Positions 1 to 5,728 are shown, counted from the first letter of the stretch. The stretch is DNA of 64,000 nucleotides from Deltaproteobacteria bacterium (GCA_020630875.1 JAHDIH010000004.1:307500-371499), one strand, 5' to 3'. Notes: generated from the sequence alone by a model not told the origin. Translations and numbers: made by a program.

Positions 1-2
1 AG

Positions 3-131
3 CAGAAAAGACAGCTTGGCAAAGCGAATCGTATGGAGAAGCGAAAAGTGCGCAGAGCGAACCGCAAGCAACGCAAACAAGTTCGTCGAGTAAACAAGAA
101 GCAACAAAAACAAGCTCGTCAAGCCCAATAA
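3..131 (+). CDS. possible 3' end of a Lys/Arg/Gln-rich protein (partial)
   Basis: One frame is open from the window edge to a TAA at 129-131 and encodes about 42 residues dominated by Lys, Arg and Gln, ending KKQQKQARQAQ. It could be the basic tail of a protein whose body lies outside the window. The A-rich composition resembles the spacers between the nearby tRNA genes, so it may equally be non-coding. I do not recognise it. Confidence 0.25.
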   Translation, partial: QKRQLGKANRMEKRKVRRANRKQRKQVRRVNKKQQKQARQAQ

Positions 132-194
132 AACCAACCCATAACTTTCCACGGAAGCGTCGTCATTTTCAAAATGGTGGCGCTTCTTCGTTTC

Positions 195-280
195 GGTCGC
201 GGGAACGCGACGACCAACGGAGCGAGACTCCACGCAACGAATTCTCCCAGGTCGCGGGAACGCGACGACCAAAGGAGCGA
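195..280 (+). repeat. two 31-bp direct repeats, each with a GTCGCG-GGAA-CGCGAC hairpin
   Basis: Near-identical 31-bp copies lie at 195-225 and 250-280. Each contains a perfect 6-bp stem (GTCGCG/CGCGAC) with a GGAA loop, followed by GACCAA and GGAGCGA. The end of the second copy runs into the first structured RNA element. The hairpins resemble the TCGC-N4-GCGA hairpins repeated at 651-803, so both may belong to one repeat family confined to this tRNA region. The rest of the gene-free stretch 131-408 holds only structured element copy 1. Confidence 0.7.
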
Positions 281-394
281 CGATAGAGTTCTTCGAATGC
301 AAGGCAGGCGAGTTTGGGCGAAACCCAAGACCGTCGACCTGACCTGGTGGTCAAGAGACCTCGCCTAACGCCGCAGTCGAAAATTCTATCGAGC
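277..394 (+). ncRNA. structured RNA element, copy 1 (upstream of tRNA-His)
   Basis: First of four copies of a shared architecture. Outer stem: CGATAGA (281-287) pairs with 385-391, TTCGA (292-296) with 377-381, TGC (298-300) with GCA (373-375). Then AAGGC (301-305) faces AACGCC (367-372), giving a GGC/GCC helix with an AA/AAC internal loop. AGGCGAG (306-312) pairs with CTCGCCT (360-366). Inside is a hairpin TTGGG-CGAAA-CCCAA (314-328) and a second weaker arm. The outside is bordered by GCGA and GAGC as in the other copies. The helices are kept although their sequence differs from copies 2 and 4, which supports an RNA structure. tRNA-His begins 14 nt downstream. No known RNA family was assigned. 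Confidence 0.6.
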
Positions 395-408
395 GACAGC
401 GACACTAT

Positions 409-481
409 GGTGGTTGTAGCTCAATGGCAGAGCACTCGGCTGTGACCCGAGAGATGGAGAGTTCGATCCTCCCTAACCGCC
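409..481 (+). tRNA. tRNA-His (GTG)
   Basis: Cloverleaf with acceptor 410-416 against 474-480. An extra G at 409 faces C at 481, the G-1:C73 pair diagnostic of histidine tRNA. The anticodon loop is CTGTGAC within a CTCGG/CCGAG stem, anticodon GTG. The T arm has one A-C mismatch (second pair). CCA is not encoded; CCC follows. Structured element copy 1 lies directly upstream. Confidence 0.85.
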
Positions 482-488
482 CCCAATT

Positions 489-559
489 GCAGACTTGGCG
501 TAATGGCAGCGTGTTGAGTTTCCACCCCGGCGGTATGGGCTTTCGTCCCATAGTCTGCA
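489..559 (+). tRNA. tRNA-like sequence, degenerate or non-functional
   Basis: A perfect 7-bp acceptor stem (GCAGACT 489-495 with AGTCTGC 552-558) and a T-stem-like ATGGG/CCCAT enclose a 71-nt unit between two real tRNAs, and the D-arm region resembles its neighbours. The T loop reads CTTTCGT instead of TTCRANN, and no acceptable anticodon stem-loop can be drawn. It may be a decayed tRNA, a tRNA mimic, or an unusual tRNA with non-standard arms. Confidence 0.35.
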
Positions 560-562
560 CAA

Positions 563-639
563 GGTTACGTAGCCCAATTGGCAGAGGCACTGGCATGAGA
601 TGCCAGCAAGTGTGGGTTCGACTCCCTCCGTAACCACCA
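563..639 (+). tRNA. tRNA with GAG anticodon (Leu codon) on a short-variable-loop body
   Basis: Acceptor GGTTACG (563-569) pairs with CGTAACC (629-635); discriminator A; CCA encoded at 637-639. The anticodon stem CTGGC/GCCAG holds the loop ATGAGAT, anticodon GAG, which reads CUU/CUC leucine codons. The variable loop is only five bases (CAAGT), whereas bacterial tRNA-Leu normally carries a long variable arm. The T stem has one mismatch. The amino acid it carries is therefore uncertain. Confidence 0.75.
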
Positions 640-650
640 ACCGGCAAATA

Positions 651-803
651 TTTCGCGACATCGACGAACAAACCTATCGCGATAGCGACGAACAAAACAA
701 GCAAACCTGTCGCGACAGCGACGAAGCACAAAACGAACAAACCGGTCGCGATAGCGACGAAGCACAAAACGAACAAACCGGTCGCGATAGCGACGAACAA
801 AAC
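651..803 (+). repeat. tandem ~36-bp repeats with TCGC-N4-GCGA hairpins
   Basis: Five consecutive units each start with a short hairpin of the form TCGCGATAGCGA, followed by CGAA and an A/C-rich tail ending AACAAACC. The units at 708-743 and 744-779 share almost the same 36 bases and the last one (from 780) is partial. Spacers are absent, so this is not a CRISPR. Small base changes inside the hairpins stay paired (GATA versus GACA cores). It lies between a tRNA and structured element copy 2, whose 5' border GCGACG matches the repeat, and may be a processing or transcript-stability element. Confidence 0.75.
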
Positions 804-805
804 AA

Positions 806-923
806 GCGACGGAAGAATTCGTGAGTGCAAGGCATGCGAGGTCAGATGAAAATCTGACGTGCCGACGTGGCCTAGCCGGCCACGAGGCCGAGCATAACGC
901 CGCAATCGCGAATTATCCCGAGC
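806..923 (+). ncRNA. structured RNA element, copy 2 (upstream of the UAG tRNA)
   Basis: Same layout as copy 1. GGA (811-813) pairs with TCC (916-918), AATTCG (816-821) with CGAATT (909-914), TGC (826-828) with GCA (902-904). AAGGC (829-833) faces AACGCC (896-901). ATGC (834-837) pairs with GCAT (892-895). A hairpin GTCAGAT-GAAA-ATCTGAC (841-858) has a GNRA tetraloop. A second arm GCC...GGC (861-863/886-888) encloses CGTGGCC-TAGCC-GGCCACG (866-884). The core from 829 to 903 is almost identical to copy 4. GCGA and GAGC border the outer stem. The next tRNA starts 5 nt downstream. Confidence 0.65.
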
Positions 924-928
924 GCCAT

Positions 929-1004
929 AGTCGTGTAGCCCAATGGCAGAGGCACCAGGCTTAGAACCTGGCAAGTGAGAGTTCGAATCTCTCCACGACT
1001 ACCA
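929..1004 (+). tRNA. tRNA with TAG anticodon (Leu codon) on a short-variable-loop body
   Basis: Acceptor AGTCGTG (929-935) pairs with CACGACT (994-1000); discriminator A; CCA encoded at 1002-1004. Anticodon stem CCAGG/CCTGG, loop CTTAGAA, anticodon TAG for CUA/CUG. T arm GAGAG-TTCGAAT-CTCTC is perfect. The five-base variable loop (CAAGT) makes this a class I body, unexpected for leucine. It is close in sequence to the next tRNA downstream, suggesting duplication. Confidence 0.85.
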
Positions 1005-1014
1005 AGAACCCAAA

Positions 1015-1090
1015 GATCGCATAGCCCAATGGCAGAGGCACCAGGCTTAAACCCTGCACAGTGAGAGTTCGAATCTCTCTGCGATCACCA
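1015..1090 (+). tRNA. tRNA with TAA anticodon (Leu codon) on a short-variable-loop body
   Basis: Acceptor GATCGCA (1015-1021) pairs with TGCGATC (1080-1086); discriminator A; CCA encoded at 1088-1090. Loop CTTAAAC gives anticodon TAA for UUA/UUG. The top pair of the anticodon stem is C-C. The variable loop is five bases (ACAGT) and the T arm is the same as in the preceding tRNA. It lies 10 nt after that tRNA, so the two are probably cotranscribed. Confidence 0.85.
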
Positions 1091-1158
1091 CGTACAAAAC
1101 ATAGAATATAAAAACAGTTACCCGACCAAAGAAAAAAATATTAGAAAGGACAAAGACA

Positions 1159-2202
1159 ATGAAGAAATTCCCAAAGATTGGTCAATTCAGAAATCTAGTA
1201 GCTGAGATCAACAGAACGTCCCAGTTCGCAGGACTTGATGACAAGGGAGACGCCATCTACGATGAAACACGTCCTAAACCCACCATTTCGTTTGTCGGCA
1301 CAGTAAAATTGCATGGAACTAACGCCGGGATTCAGTACAGTCAATCTGAGCAAACGTTTCGCGTACAGTCTCGCAACGAGTCGTTTCCTCTTTCAGCAGA
1401 AGAAGGGACCCACTACGGCTTTCTCGGATTCGTAAAGAACAACTTAGCTCAGGTAAAAGAGCTATTTGATAAAACTTATGAATTGCACCAAGCACATAAA
1501 GACAAAGACCTTGTGATCTATGGCGAATGGGCTGGCAAAGGAATTCAAAAGAAGGTTGCGGTTTCGAAACTAAACAAGACGTTCTTTCTATTCTCAGCGA
1601 GGTTTTTCGATGCGTCTTCCCCTGAAGAAAGCACCTGGATCAACTTAGACACTTCTTTTCCTGAAACGTCTCCTATCCAAAACACCAAGGATTTTAAAAC
1701 ATTCTCAATCGACATCGACTTTGGGAACCCTAAGGCTGTACAAGAGACACTGCTTAGATGGACCAGCGAAGTAGAAACCGTTTGTCCCATCTCCGCAGCT
1801 CTTGGAGAAGAAGGAGTCGGAGAAGGAATTGTGTTTGTCGAAACGTTCACGGGAGAAAAAACTGGTGACCTACTGAGGTTCAAGTCCAAAGGAGAAAAGC
1901 ATGCGGGCAAGTCGAAAACCAAAGAAAAGCTAAAAGTCTCCCCAGAAAGACTGAGCCTTTTGCAAAAGGTCGCAGACCAAGTTACCCCCACCTGGAGACT
2001 TGCGCAAATGTTCAACGACGTCACTTCTATGGGAAAAGACATCGACAGAAAACACCTTGGTCCCTACCTTAGAAAAGTGAACCAAGACATCATTGAAGAA
2101 GACAACGACCTAATCGAAGCTGCCAACCTAACCTATAAAGACATCAGCTCCGAAGTCTCCAAAATCGCCCGCGACTACTTCTTCGAACAAGAAAAACTCT
2201 AG
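1159..2202 (+). CDS. Rnl2-like RNA ligase
   Basis: A 347-residue nucleotidyltransferase-fold RNA ligase that would seal RNA nicks by an adenylated-lysine mechanism. Visible motifs: motif I KLHGTN with the adenylated Lys at 50; motif Ia around R71 (VQSRNESFP); motif III YGEWAG at 121-126; motif IV EGIVFVE near 222-228; motif V LLRFKSKGEKH at 238-248 with two lysines. The C-terminal ~90 residues are helical and could bind RNA. The start is supported by GAAAGGA upstream. It sits inside a tRNA cluster, as in phage tRNA-repair settings, which suggests tRNA or structured RNA substrates. Family assignment is firm; the exact subfamily is not. Confidence 0.88.
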   Translation: MKKFPKIGQFRNLVAEINRTSQFAGLDDKGDAIYDETRPKPTISFVGTVKLHGTNAGIQYSQSEQTFRVQSRNESFPLSAEEGTHYGFLGFVKNNLAQVKELFDKTYELHQAHKDKDLVIYGEWAGKGIQKKVAVSKLNKTFFLFSARFFDASSPEESTWINLDTSFPETSPIQNTKDFKTFSIDIDFGNPKAVQETLLRWTSEVETVCPISAALGEEGVGEGIVFVETFTGEKTGDLLRFKSKGEKHAGKSKTKEKLKVSPERLSLLQKVADQVTPTWRLAQMFNDVTSMGKDIDRKHLGPYLRKVNQDIIEEDNDLIEAANLTYKDISSEVSKIARDYFFEQEKL

Positions 2203-2243
2203 CCGGATACGCTGCCAACAGCAGCAAACCCGCTAACTCCTGA

Positions 2244-2356
2244 GCGAAGTAGAAAGGGCGGCTGCCAAGACGCGCGAGATGCGGCCTCCGCATTGCTGAC
2301 GTGTACTCCAGTACACAAAGCCGAGCGCAACGCCGCCAACCGTCCTTTCTACGAGC
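2244..2356 (+). ncRNA. structured RNA element, copy 3 (upstream of tRNA-Ser GCT)
   Basis: The most divergent copy in sequence but with the same skeleton. GTAGAAAGG (2249-2257) pairs with CCTTTCTAC (2344-2352) and CGG (2259-2261) with CCG (2340-2342). AAGAC replaces AAGGC and faces AACGCC; GCGC (2272-2275) pairs with GCGC (2325-2328). Two inner hairpins, ATGCGG-CCT-CCGCAT and GTGTACT-CC-AGTACAC, replace those of copies 2 and 4. The flanks GCGA and GAGC and the AACGCCGC core are kept. Sequence change with stem retention is covariation-like. tRNA-Ser starts 6 nt downstream. Confidence 0.6.
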
Positions 2357-2362
2357 GCCCCT

Positions 2363-2447
2363 GGAAGGTAACTTTGACTGGGTCAAAGCTCCGTTGCTAA
2401 CGGTCGCGCGCCACAAGCGTTTGGTTCGATTCCAATACCTTCCTCCA
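2363..2447 (+). tRNA. tRNA-Ser (GCT)
   Basis: Acceptor GGAAGGT (2363-2369) pairs with ACCTTCC (2437-2443), discriminator T, CCA encoded at 2445-2447. The loop TTGCTAA gives anticodon GCT. A long variable arm (CGC/GCG stem) fits serine. The D arm is odd: CTTTGAC pairs with GTCAAAG over seven pairs with only TGG in the loop, far from the normal four-pair stem with an 8-10 base loop. Confidence 0.8.
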
Positions 2448-2457
2448 ATAAACCTTA

Positions 2458-2530
2458 AGCCTCTTGTAGTCATCTGGGAAGACACCTGTTTTGTAATCAG
2501 TTTAGGCGGTTCGATTCCGACTTGAGGCTC
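2458..2530 (+). tRNA. tRNA-Thr (TGT)
   Basis: Acceptor AGCCTC (2458-2463) pairs with GAGGCT (2524-2529), with a T-T mismatch at the seventh pair. The anticodon loop TTTGTAA gives TGT. The anticodon stem has only three clean pairs (CTG/CAG). The T arm GCGG-TTCGATT-CCGA is intact. CCA is not encoded. It lies 10 nt after tRNA-Ser and probably shares its transcript. The weak stems lower confidence that it is fully functional. Confidence 0.65.
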
Positions 2531-2532
2531 CG

Positions 2533-2660
2533 CTTGCATGCCGCATCGAAACAACAAAGCCAGTGCTTACAAGCAGATAGGAAGATGCGAAACAATAAGT
2601 GCTTGTAAGAAAAAAACAGTGCTTACACGCCGCTAGGCAGTAAGCGAAACAACGAAACAA
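2533..2660 (+). repeat. inverted and direct repeats built on AGTGCTTACA
   Basis: CTTACAAGCA (2566-2575) and TGCTTGTAAG (2600-2609) form a 10-bp inverted repeat, followed by A7. AGTGCTTAC recurs downstream, where GCTTAC and GTAAGC make a further hairpin, and GAAACAA motifs recur between them. No gene is visible. It fills the spacer between tRNA-Thr and structured element copy 4 and could carry RNA processing or termination structures. Confidence 0.5.
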
Positions 2661-2662
2661 GT

Positions 2663-2780
2663 GCGAAGCCAGAATGTTAGTTGGCAAGGCATGCGAGGTC
2701 AGATGAAAATCTGACGTGCCGACGTGGCCTAGCTGGCCACGAGGCCGAGCATAACGCCGCCAACGGACATTCTGGCGAGC
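2663..2780 (+). ncRNA. structured RNA element, copy 4 (upstream of tRNA-Ser TGA)
   Basis: The clearest copy. GCCAGAATGT (2668-2677) pairs perfectly with ACATTCTGGC (2767-2776), then TTGGC (2681-2685) with GCCAA (2759-2763). AAGGC (2686-2690) faces AACGCC (2753-2758), and ATGC (2691-2694) pairs with GCAT (2749-2752). The inner hairpins match copy 2: GTCAGAT-GAAA-ATCTGAC (2698-2715) and the GTGGCC...GGCCAC arm. The core shares about 75 nearly identical bases with copy 2, whereas the outer stem is wholly different in sequence but still paired. tRNA-Ser starts 5 nt after the GAGC border. Confidence 0.65.
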
Positions 2781-2785
2781 ACCTA

Positions 2786-2871
2786 GGAAGGATGGCAGAG
2801 TTTGGCTTATTGCACCGGTCTTGAAAACCGTGGGTCCATTGGACGCGGGGGTTCGAATCCCCCTCCTTCCT
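2786..2871 (+). tRNA. tRNA-Ser (TGA)
   Basis: Acceptor GGAAGGA (2786-2792) pairs with TCCTTCC (2864-2870). The loop CTTGAAA gives TGA. A long variable arm (TCC/GGA stem) and a perfect GGGGG/CCCCC T stem support class II serine identity. CCA is not encoded. Its last base coincides with the stop codon of the convergent VOC-family gene. Confidence 0.88.
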
Positions 2872-3236
2872 CAAATCTCTTCTAGCAATTCTATCCGGTT
2901 GTTGAATGGATCGTAAAACGAAAACCGATTGAACGTAGGCAAAGGATCAGCTTCCTTTACTCTCACGCCATGCTCTATCAGCCGCTTTTTGATTTCCTCT
3001 AGACCGCTCACTTCAAACGCAGGATGCCTCTTAGATTGGTTAACCAGGTCTTCGGTGCCGATATGCAATTCAATGTCGGCAATGATGAGCCAGAAACCAC
3101 CATTCTTTTTGAGGTCTTGCGGCTTGTCTATTTCTTTAAGGCCAAGAATATCGCAGTAGAATGCCTTGGCTTCGGACTCTTTCCCTTTTGGGATACAAAG
3201 TTGAATATGGTTAAGTCTTCTAAATTTAATAGACAT
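2871..3236 (-). CDS. VOC-family (glyoxalase/bleomycin resistance-like) protein
   Basis: A 121-residue protein with the beta-alpha-beta-beta-beta pattern of a single-module VOC protein: LNHIQLCIP at the start, FYCDILGL, a middle strand ELHIGTE with a candidate metal His, and FSFYDPFNNRIELLE near the end, where the Glu is a typical metal ligand. Family members bind a metal and act as lyases, dioxygenases or resistance proteins; the substrate cannot be told. It is convergent with tRNA-Ser and overlaps it by one base. Confidence 0.8.
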   Translation of the reverse strand: MSIKFRRLNHIQLCIPKGKESEAKAFYCDILGLKEIDKPQDLKKNGGFWLIIADIELHIGTEDLVNQSKRHPAFEVSGLEEIKKRLIEHGVRVKEADPLPTFNRFSFYDPFNNRIELLEEI

Positions 3237-3289
3237 GCAATGGAGGGATAACTCTCCTGCCGAATGATTTCAACACGCCCCTCATCGTT

Positions 3290-3628
3290 TTAGGGATTCA
3301 ACAATCTCCAAGCTCGGGCACAGGAAACCTCATCTTCGAACGTAAAAGCGCAAAACCAATTATCCATATCAAGAGTCGCTGAGATATTTTCTTTGCTGAA
3401 CGAAACCTTTATAAAAAACAGATCCAGTCCAGCAGCGGCATCCTCGGGGTTCCAGGTAAGTGGCGTCACCGTATTTACGGTTTCAAGCACCTCGCGAAAA
3501 AAGACAGTCGAGTAATCGTTGGGCATTACAAAAATACAAGGTATTCCCGTTGGCCATGCGTCTTTGTTGAACGTAAGTCTACCAATATCGACTTTGGGCC
3601 CCATTGAACAAACAATATCATATTTCAC
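3290..3628 (-). CDS. hypothetical protein
   Basis: About 112 residues, starting VKYDIVCSMGPKVDIG from a GTG codon. AGGGG six bases upstream of that GTG favours it over the upstream ATG at 3655. No signal peptide or membrane segment. The composition is that of a globular cytoplasmic protein, ending EVSCARAWRLLNP. I do not recognise a family. It reads away from the tRNA-like sequence at 3862-3872. Confidence 0.6.
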   Translation of the reverse strand: MKYDIVCSMGPKVDIGRLTFNKDAWPTGIPCIFVMPNDYSTVFFREVLETVNTVTPLTWNPEDAAAGLDLFFIKVSFSKENISATLDMDNWFCAFTFEDEVSCARAWRLLNP

Positions 3629-3799
3629 AATTCGCCCCTGCCCGAGGAAGGGCACCCGAAAAACGTATTAGGAATGGGACCGTAATAGGTGGGCGAGAAG
3701 CTGCTACTCGGAACGCGGACAGGACTTGAGTCACTGAATGCCAAGAAGAGGTGTGGCGTGCAATCAAGGTTGTGGATGCACCGGGCAATGCGTGAAGTA

Positions 3800-3872
3800 T
3801 TGCAGGGAAGCGCGTTTCCTGACGATTTCTTTGTCTCGCATGGCGCGGGTTCGAATCCCGCCAGGGGCACCA
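3800..3872 (+). tRNA. tRNA-like 3' half (T arm, acceptor strand and CCA), 5' half not found
   Basis: A perfect T arm GCGGG-TTCGAAT-CCCGC (3845-3861) is followed by CAGGGGC (3862-3868), A and CCA (3870-3872). No matching acceptor 5' strand, D arm or anticodon arm occurs at the expected distance. The nearest exact complement, GCCCCTG, is 228 nt upstream at 3634-3640. Strong hairpins lie between (GCAAT/ATTGC near 3785-3803 and AGGGAA/TTTCCT at 3804-3820). It may be a tRNA fragment, a tRNA-like RNA, or a tRNA interrupted by an insertion. Confidence 0.45.
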
Positions 3873-3885
3873 ATTCGAGAGATGA

Positions 3886-4767
3886 TTATGCAGGAAGCGA
3901 ACACTTCCTTTTGGTACGAACTTCTTTAGTTCCAATTTCTACAAGTGTCGTTCGGTTAAGAATAAACTTGCGACGAACTTCAGTGATGCGTCCGCCCGTG
4001 CATACGTCTTGCGTGTGCAACAAATTTCCTCCTTGAGATTCCCATCGAAACTTATTCTCTTTGCTAGGAAAATAAACGCTATCAACACTCGATTTAACGG
4101 GAAACACAGGGAAACGAATCCCCCAAAAAAGATGCTCCACAAATCCGCATCCCATATTGTCAAGACTTGGAACTTTCACGGAGAGAAAGTAGCGACCTTT
4201 ATACTTCAGCCAACGTCCTTCAACAGGTTCCGCTGAGTCGTTACAGTACCCAGGAATTTCTACCGTATTTCTAGCTCTCCGAATCTCTACAGAGTTTCGA
4301 TTGATCGTTTGATAAAGTAGCAAGCTTCTCGTGTTGTCTCCTTTCTCCTTGAGCTCATCCATGGCGAAATGTTTGGCTACAGTTACAGTACCATCCTTAG
4401 TAGGATGCTTCCCTTGCCAGAGAACATTCGTATCCGCTGGTTTTTCCTGATAGCGACGACGTTGTTCGTTATGATGTCCGACTTGGATAGTAGTACTGTC
4501 GACAGCTCCAGTAGCATTCTTTCTATACTCTACATAGTCCCAACCAGCCCACGAACCTTGCGTTCTGAACGTGCAGACCTGCTCTTTGCACAGAGGCTGC
4601 TGCTCTTTGGGGACGTTGTTCATAACCTCTAGTACTTCCGCAGACGATTCCTCGAGAATCTCGCGCACCGTCTTCTCTTTCTTCGCGGAAGGTTCCGCTA
4701 TCGGAGCGGCGACCTTTTCCGGCACTGACGAACAAGAAGTAACAACGAGAATCAGAAGTAAGCGCAT
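3886..4767 (-). CDS. putative lipoprotein, unknown function
   Basis: About 293 residues. The ATG at 4767 gives a short lipoprotein signal (MRLLLILVVTSC), so the upstream ATG at 4809, which would also overlap tRNA-Glu, is less likely. After the lipidated Cys comes a charged linker (residues ~15-50), then a beta-rich region with several cysteines (QPLCKEQVCTF, PGYCNDS, GCGFVEH, DVCTGG) suggesting disulfides in the periplasm. No family recognised. It lies between two tRNA groups. Confidence 0.7.
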   Translation of the reverse strand: MRLLLILVVTSCSSVPEKVAAPIAEPSAKKEKTVREILEESSAEVLEVMNNVPKEQQPLCKEQVCTFRTQGSWAGWDYVEYRKNATGAVDSTTIQVGHHNEQRRRYQEKPADTNVLWQGKHPTKDGTVTVAKHFAMDELKEKGDNTRSLLLYQTINRNSVEIRRARNTVEIPGYCNDSAEPVEGRWLKYKGRYFLSVKVPSLDNMGCGFVEHLFWGIRFPVFPVKSSVDSVYFPSKENKFRWESQGGNLLHTQDVCTGGRITEVRRKFILNRTTLVEIGTKEVRTKRKCSLPA

Positions 4768-4809
4768 GGTTGTACAGCGTCTATCACCCCAGAAAAGTTC
4801 TATCAACAT

Positions 4810-4886
4810 GCCTATGTCATCTAGTTGGCCAAGGATGCGTGGTTTTCAGCCATGTCACGTCGGTTCGAATCCGTCCATAGGCACCA
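4810..4886 (+). tRNA. tRNA-Glu (TTC)
   Basis: Acceptor GCCTATG (4810-4816) pairs with CATAGGC (4876-4882), discriminator A, CCA encoded at 4884-4886. Anticodon stem CGTGG/CCATG with loop TTTTCAG gives TTC. The T loop TTCGAAT is canonical. Only one base separates it from tRNA-Arg. Confidence 0.9.
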
Positions 4887-4887
4887 T

Positions 4888-4958
4888 GCTTCCACCTTAG
4901 GAAAGGTCTTGGCACTACGAATGCTGAGTGGAAGGTTCAAATCCTTCTGGAAGTACCA
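4888..4958 (+). tRNA. tRNA-Arg (ACG)
   Basis: Acceptor GCTTCCA (4888-4894) pairs with TGGAAGT (4948-4954) including one G-T pair; CCA encoded at 4956-4958. Anticodon loop CTACGAA gives ACG, a substrate type for A-to-I editing by TadA. The whole tRNA is only 68 nt before CCA because the D arm shrinks to CCTT-AGGA-AAGG, a four-base loop. The T arm is normal. Confidence 0.8.
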
Positions 4959-5014
4959 TATAACGATACCAGCGGTTACTGCGTCGTATGTGCAACTTGC
5001 TTGAAAGAATTACT

Positions 5015-5698
5015 ATGAAAAAAGTACAGATTGATGTTTGGTCCGATATTGCGTGCCCGTGGTGCTGGGTAGGTAAAAAGAACTTAGATGATGCCATTGA
5101 GTCCTTCGATGGTGAGGTAGAAGTAACGTGGCATGCGTTCCAGCTCAATCCTTCGGCTCCCCCATCGCCGCAAGAGCCGGTGGACTATTGCGGGAGGTTG
5201 GCGAAAAAGTACGGGATGTCTCGCGAACAGTCGCAAGCAGCCATTGACCGTATGGTTTCCACTGGGAAAGAAAAAGGACTGGAATTTCGATTCGACAAGA
5301 TCAAACCTACTAACACCTTCAACGCGCACAGACTGCTTACCTGGGCGAAAACCAAAGGTCTGCAACACCAACTCAAAGAACGACTTTTCAAAGCCAACTT
5401 TAATGAGGGGTTAGTGATAAACGATCCAACCACTTTGATCAACGCCGCAGTGGAGGTGGGTTTAGATGCCGCAGAAGCTGAACTAGTGGTGATGTCGCAA
5501 GAGTGGCATGACGAAGTGATGGCGGACAAAATTGCGGCGTCGCAAAATGGAATATCCGGGGTACCTTTCTTCGTCGTTAACAAAAAGCTAGCACTGCAAG
5601 GCGCACAACCAACTGAGGAAATTCTGCGAGCCCTAGAGTTCGCTACCAACGACACCAAAAGTGACATCGGAAGTTCATGCTCCGTTGATGGTTGTTAG
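5015..5698 (+). CDS. DsbA/FrnE-family thiol-disulfide oxidoreductase
   Basis: A 227-residue thioredoxin-fold protein. The start at 5015 places the redox motif CPWC at residues 14-17 after the first strand (VDVWSD-type sequence IDVWSDIACPWC), typical of the FrnE branch. An all-helical insertion follows, then the cis-Pro segment GISGVPFFVVN near residue 185. No signal peptide, so a cytoplasmic oxidoreductase or isomerase is likely. The C terminus adds SSCSVDGC, two extra cysteines that might form a metal site or a second redox pair. The gene after it is promoted separately. Confidence 0.85.
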   Translation: MKKVQIDVWSDIACPWCWVGKKNLDDAIESFDGEVEVTWHAFQLNPSAPPSPQEPVDYCGRLAKKYGMSREQSQAAIDRMVSTGKEKGLEFRFDKIKPTNTFNAHRLLTWAKTKGLQHQLKERLFKANFNEGLVINDPTTLINAAVEVGLDAAEAELVVMSQEWHDEVMADKIAASQNGISGVPFFVVNKKLALQGAQPTEEILRALEFATNDTKSDIGSSCSVDGC

Positions 5699-5728
5699 CC
5701 CAATTTTGTAGGGTCAATAAGATCAGGC

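Noticed and set aside
651..803. CRISPR array
   Set aside because: The 36-bp repeats are contiguous with no unique spacers, and no cas genes are in the window.
405..974. Long minus-strand open frame across the tRNA cluster
   Set aside because: It is the antisense of tRNAs and hairpin repeats; stretches such as GGYGGSRTHT are the usual reverse translation of tRNA T arms.
277..2780. Assignment of the structured elements to twister or twister-sister ribozymes
   Set aside because: Strings such as CCUAACGCCGC and GCAAGGC resemble parts of those families, but the U-A cleavage step is not kept in copies 2-4, the G-rich internal loop strand is missing and the pseudoknot partner loop is absent. Kept as an unnamed family.
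3634..3872. Group I intron in a tRNA gene
   Set aside because: The acceptor strands would pair, but no group I P7/P3 core is recognisable and the 5' side cannot form D and anticodon arms at the right spacing; only reported as an oddity.
3618..3935. Minus-strand frames beginning MVPLAGFEPAP and similar
   Set aside because: This is the typical antisense reading of a tRNA T arm and acceptor end at 3845-3872, not a protein.
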